Assembly (NCBI RefSeq): GCF_003096835.1
Contig: NZ_QENZ01000003.1
Location: 868,001 to 932,000, forward strand
Length of the DNA: 64,000 nt
Origin: Balneicella halophila
GTDB taxonomy: Bacteria; Bacteroidota; Bacteroidia; Bacteroidales; Balneicellaceae
Reading direction: 5' to 3'
The notes beneath the pieces were generated by a model, which saw nothing but the letters and a program-made list of their open reading frames with translations, made no database searches and was not told where the DNA came from. How positions within the stretch are numbered: position 1 is the first letter of the stretch; each line of letters opens with the position of its first letter. Positions 63,145 through 64,000 of the stretch are shown here, in pieces. The translations under genes were made by a program, and so were the position numbers.

Positions 63145-63741
63145 ATGAAGAAAGTGGTATTATTACTAGTGAGTTGTTTTGTTGTTTTAAGTGCAACAAA
63201 TGCACAAGGCTTTGATTTTGGTGTTAAGGCTGGTTATCTTTATTCTGATATTGATGAAGTTTCTGTAGATGCTTTGAAAACTGAAGGTAATAGCGGTTAT
63301 TTCTTAGGCGTTTTTACTAGATTTAGTAGTAAATCGTGGTTTTTTCAACCTGAAGTTCAATATCGTGTTCGTTCTTCTGAAGTGGTTTCTGTTTCAGATG
63401 CAATCAAAGGTAAAGTTGATGTTGAGATGAAAACGATAGATATTCCGTTGCAGGTGGGAACTAACTTACTTGACCTGCCAATGATAAGATTAGCATTGCA
63501 TGCTGGTCCGACATTGTCTTTTAATGTTGCTGATGACACAACAATAAAAAATGAAATATCAAATTTTGATATTGATAAATTTACTGACTATAAATCATTT
63601 ATTTGGTCTGGACAAATTGGTTTAACGGCAGATATTTCTCGTTTTACTGTTGGTGTTGCATATGAGAAGGGGTTTTCTGATATCTCAGACGGCTTAGGAA
63701 AAAATAATTTAGTCCTTGTAAATGTTGGGTTGAGATTCTAA
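63145..63741 (+). CDS. Small outer-membrane beta-barrel protein (PorT/Opa-like)
   Basis: 198 residues. Signal peptide (ends NAQG), then strands such as FDFGVKAGYLYSDI, SSKSWFFQPEVQYRVR, TIDIPLQVGTNLLDLP, RLALHAGPTLSFNV and a closing NLVLVNVGLRF with C-terminal Phe. This is the eight-strand barrel family (OMP_b-brl_2) common in Bacteroidota. The gene is monocistronic and ends in a terminator. Function unknown; it may be structural or adhesive. Confidence 0.82.
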   Translation: MKKVVLLLVSCFVVLSATNAQGFDFGVKAGYLYSDIDEVSVDALKTEGNSGYFLGVFTRFSSKSWFFQPEVQYRVRSSEVVSVSDAIKGKVDVEMKTIDIPLQVGTNLLDLPMIRLALHAGPTLSFNVADDTTIKNEISNFDIDKFTDYKSFIWSGQIGLTADISRFTVGVAYEKGFSDISDGLGKNNLVLVNVGLRF

Positions 63742-63760
63742 TAGTCATAATCAAAAAAAC

Positions 63761-63797
63761 AAAAGGCTGTATCTTTTTTTTAGACACAGCCTTTTTT
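63761..63797. terminator. Bidirectional terminator between barrel gene and C1 peptidase gene
   Basis: AAAAGGCTGT and TCT pair with AGA and ACAGCCTTTT (one mismatch); T-runs suit transcripts from both sides. Confidence 0.8.
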
Positions 63798-63815
63798 GTA
63801 GAACATTAAATCTAA

Positions 63816-64000
63816 TTATTTAATACCCAATTTGTTTTTAATTGCTTGAGGGATTGCATCTTTATGAACTAGAATATTCATGGTCTTGTATGCAACATAA
63901 GGTTTTGATACGTAAAATGAACCATCAAAATCATTGTAGTTACCCCAAGAGTTTTTCACTTTATAATATTTATTTCCAATTTGGTCAGTTGCTGTACCAT
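63816..64000 (-). CDS. C1 family cysteine peptidase (bleomycin hydrolase/PepC-like), C-terminal part
   Basis: Only the last 61 codons are in the window; the gene continues past the right edge. The visible part reads KYYKVKNSWGNYNDFDGSFYVSK, with the NSW segment that supplies the Asn of the Cys-His-Asn site, and ends in YKTMNILVHKDAIPQAIKNKLGIK. This C-terminus fits the aminopeptidase C/bleomycin hydrolase group. The catalytic Cys and His are not visible. Confidence 0.8.
   Translation of the reverse strand, partial: GTATDQIGNKYYKVKNSWGNYNDFDGSFYVSKPYVAYKTMNILVHKDAIPQAIKNKLGIK

Overview
The window looks like chromosomal DNA from a low-GC member of the Bacteroidota. Three things support this: Bacteroidota-type promoters (TTTG, 19-20 bases, TAnnTTTG) upstream of several genes, lineage-typical gene sets (gldB, gldF/gldG, an rprXY-like two-component pair, a full bat operon, the rluA-PASTA-ddl block), and many lipoproteins and Gram-negative envelope proteins. 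An order such as Bacteroidales is plausible but cannot be fixed from this stretch. I see no prophage, insertion sequence, CRISPR array or rRNA operon. Coding is dense and is mostly housekeeping or envelope function.

Layout. 1-6.2 kb: the start of a formiminotransferase-cyclodeaminase gene (runs off the left edge), an M16 zinc protease and an alkaline phosphatase. 6.3-12.5 kb, minus strand: ddl, an RluA-type pseudouridine synthase, a PASTA protein, gldG, gldF and an outer-membrane barrel protein. 12.7-17.5 kb, plus: a TPR-containing exported protein, an AddA/RecB-like helicase-nuclease and a helical lipoprotein. 17.7-19.9 kb: a decayed locus, with a frameshifted histidine kinase, a decapitated sigma-54 activator and the inverted C-terminal stub of an ABC ATPase. 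20-27 kb: tRNA-Pro, an MscS channel, a HemG/HemY-like oxidase, gldB, nadE, a Crp-type regulator, dps and a periplasmic thioredoxin. 27-34 kb: htpG, the NAD(P)H-hydrate repair enzyme, the rprXY-like pair, queE and two identical tRNA-Lys genes. 34.2-37.4 kb: a second, divergent Gld-type ABC system whose ATPase lacks the usual Q-loop and H-loop residues. 37.4-48.5 kb, minus: a ten-gene run moxR - DUF58 - membrane protein - batA - batB - batC - batD - batE - M28 peptidase - miaA. 48.6-50.4 kb: a metal permease and the RNase P RNA gene. 50.4-56.7 kb, minus: an accessory envelope block (lipoprotein, a gene broken by two in-frame stops, an OmpA-like protein, a TPR-LuxR regulator, a porin). 56.7-63 kb, minus: the operon cvpA - tyrS - murB - murA - ABC-F - 58-residue membrane protein. 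63.1-64 kb: a small barrel protein and the tail of a C1 peptidase.

The genes fit together mainly around envelope building and maintenance: peptidoglycan precursors (ddl, murA, murB), Gld-type machinery (gldB, gldF, gldG and the second ABC set), the Bat system, lipoproteins and barrels, with stress factors (dps, htpG, Crp, MscS) between them. The most unusual signals are the degenerate second Gld-like ATPase, the deletion scar at about 19.79 kb, and the open frame at 51.3-52.2 kb interrupted by one TAG and one TAA.
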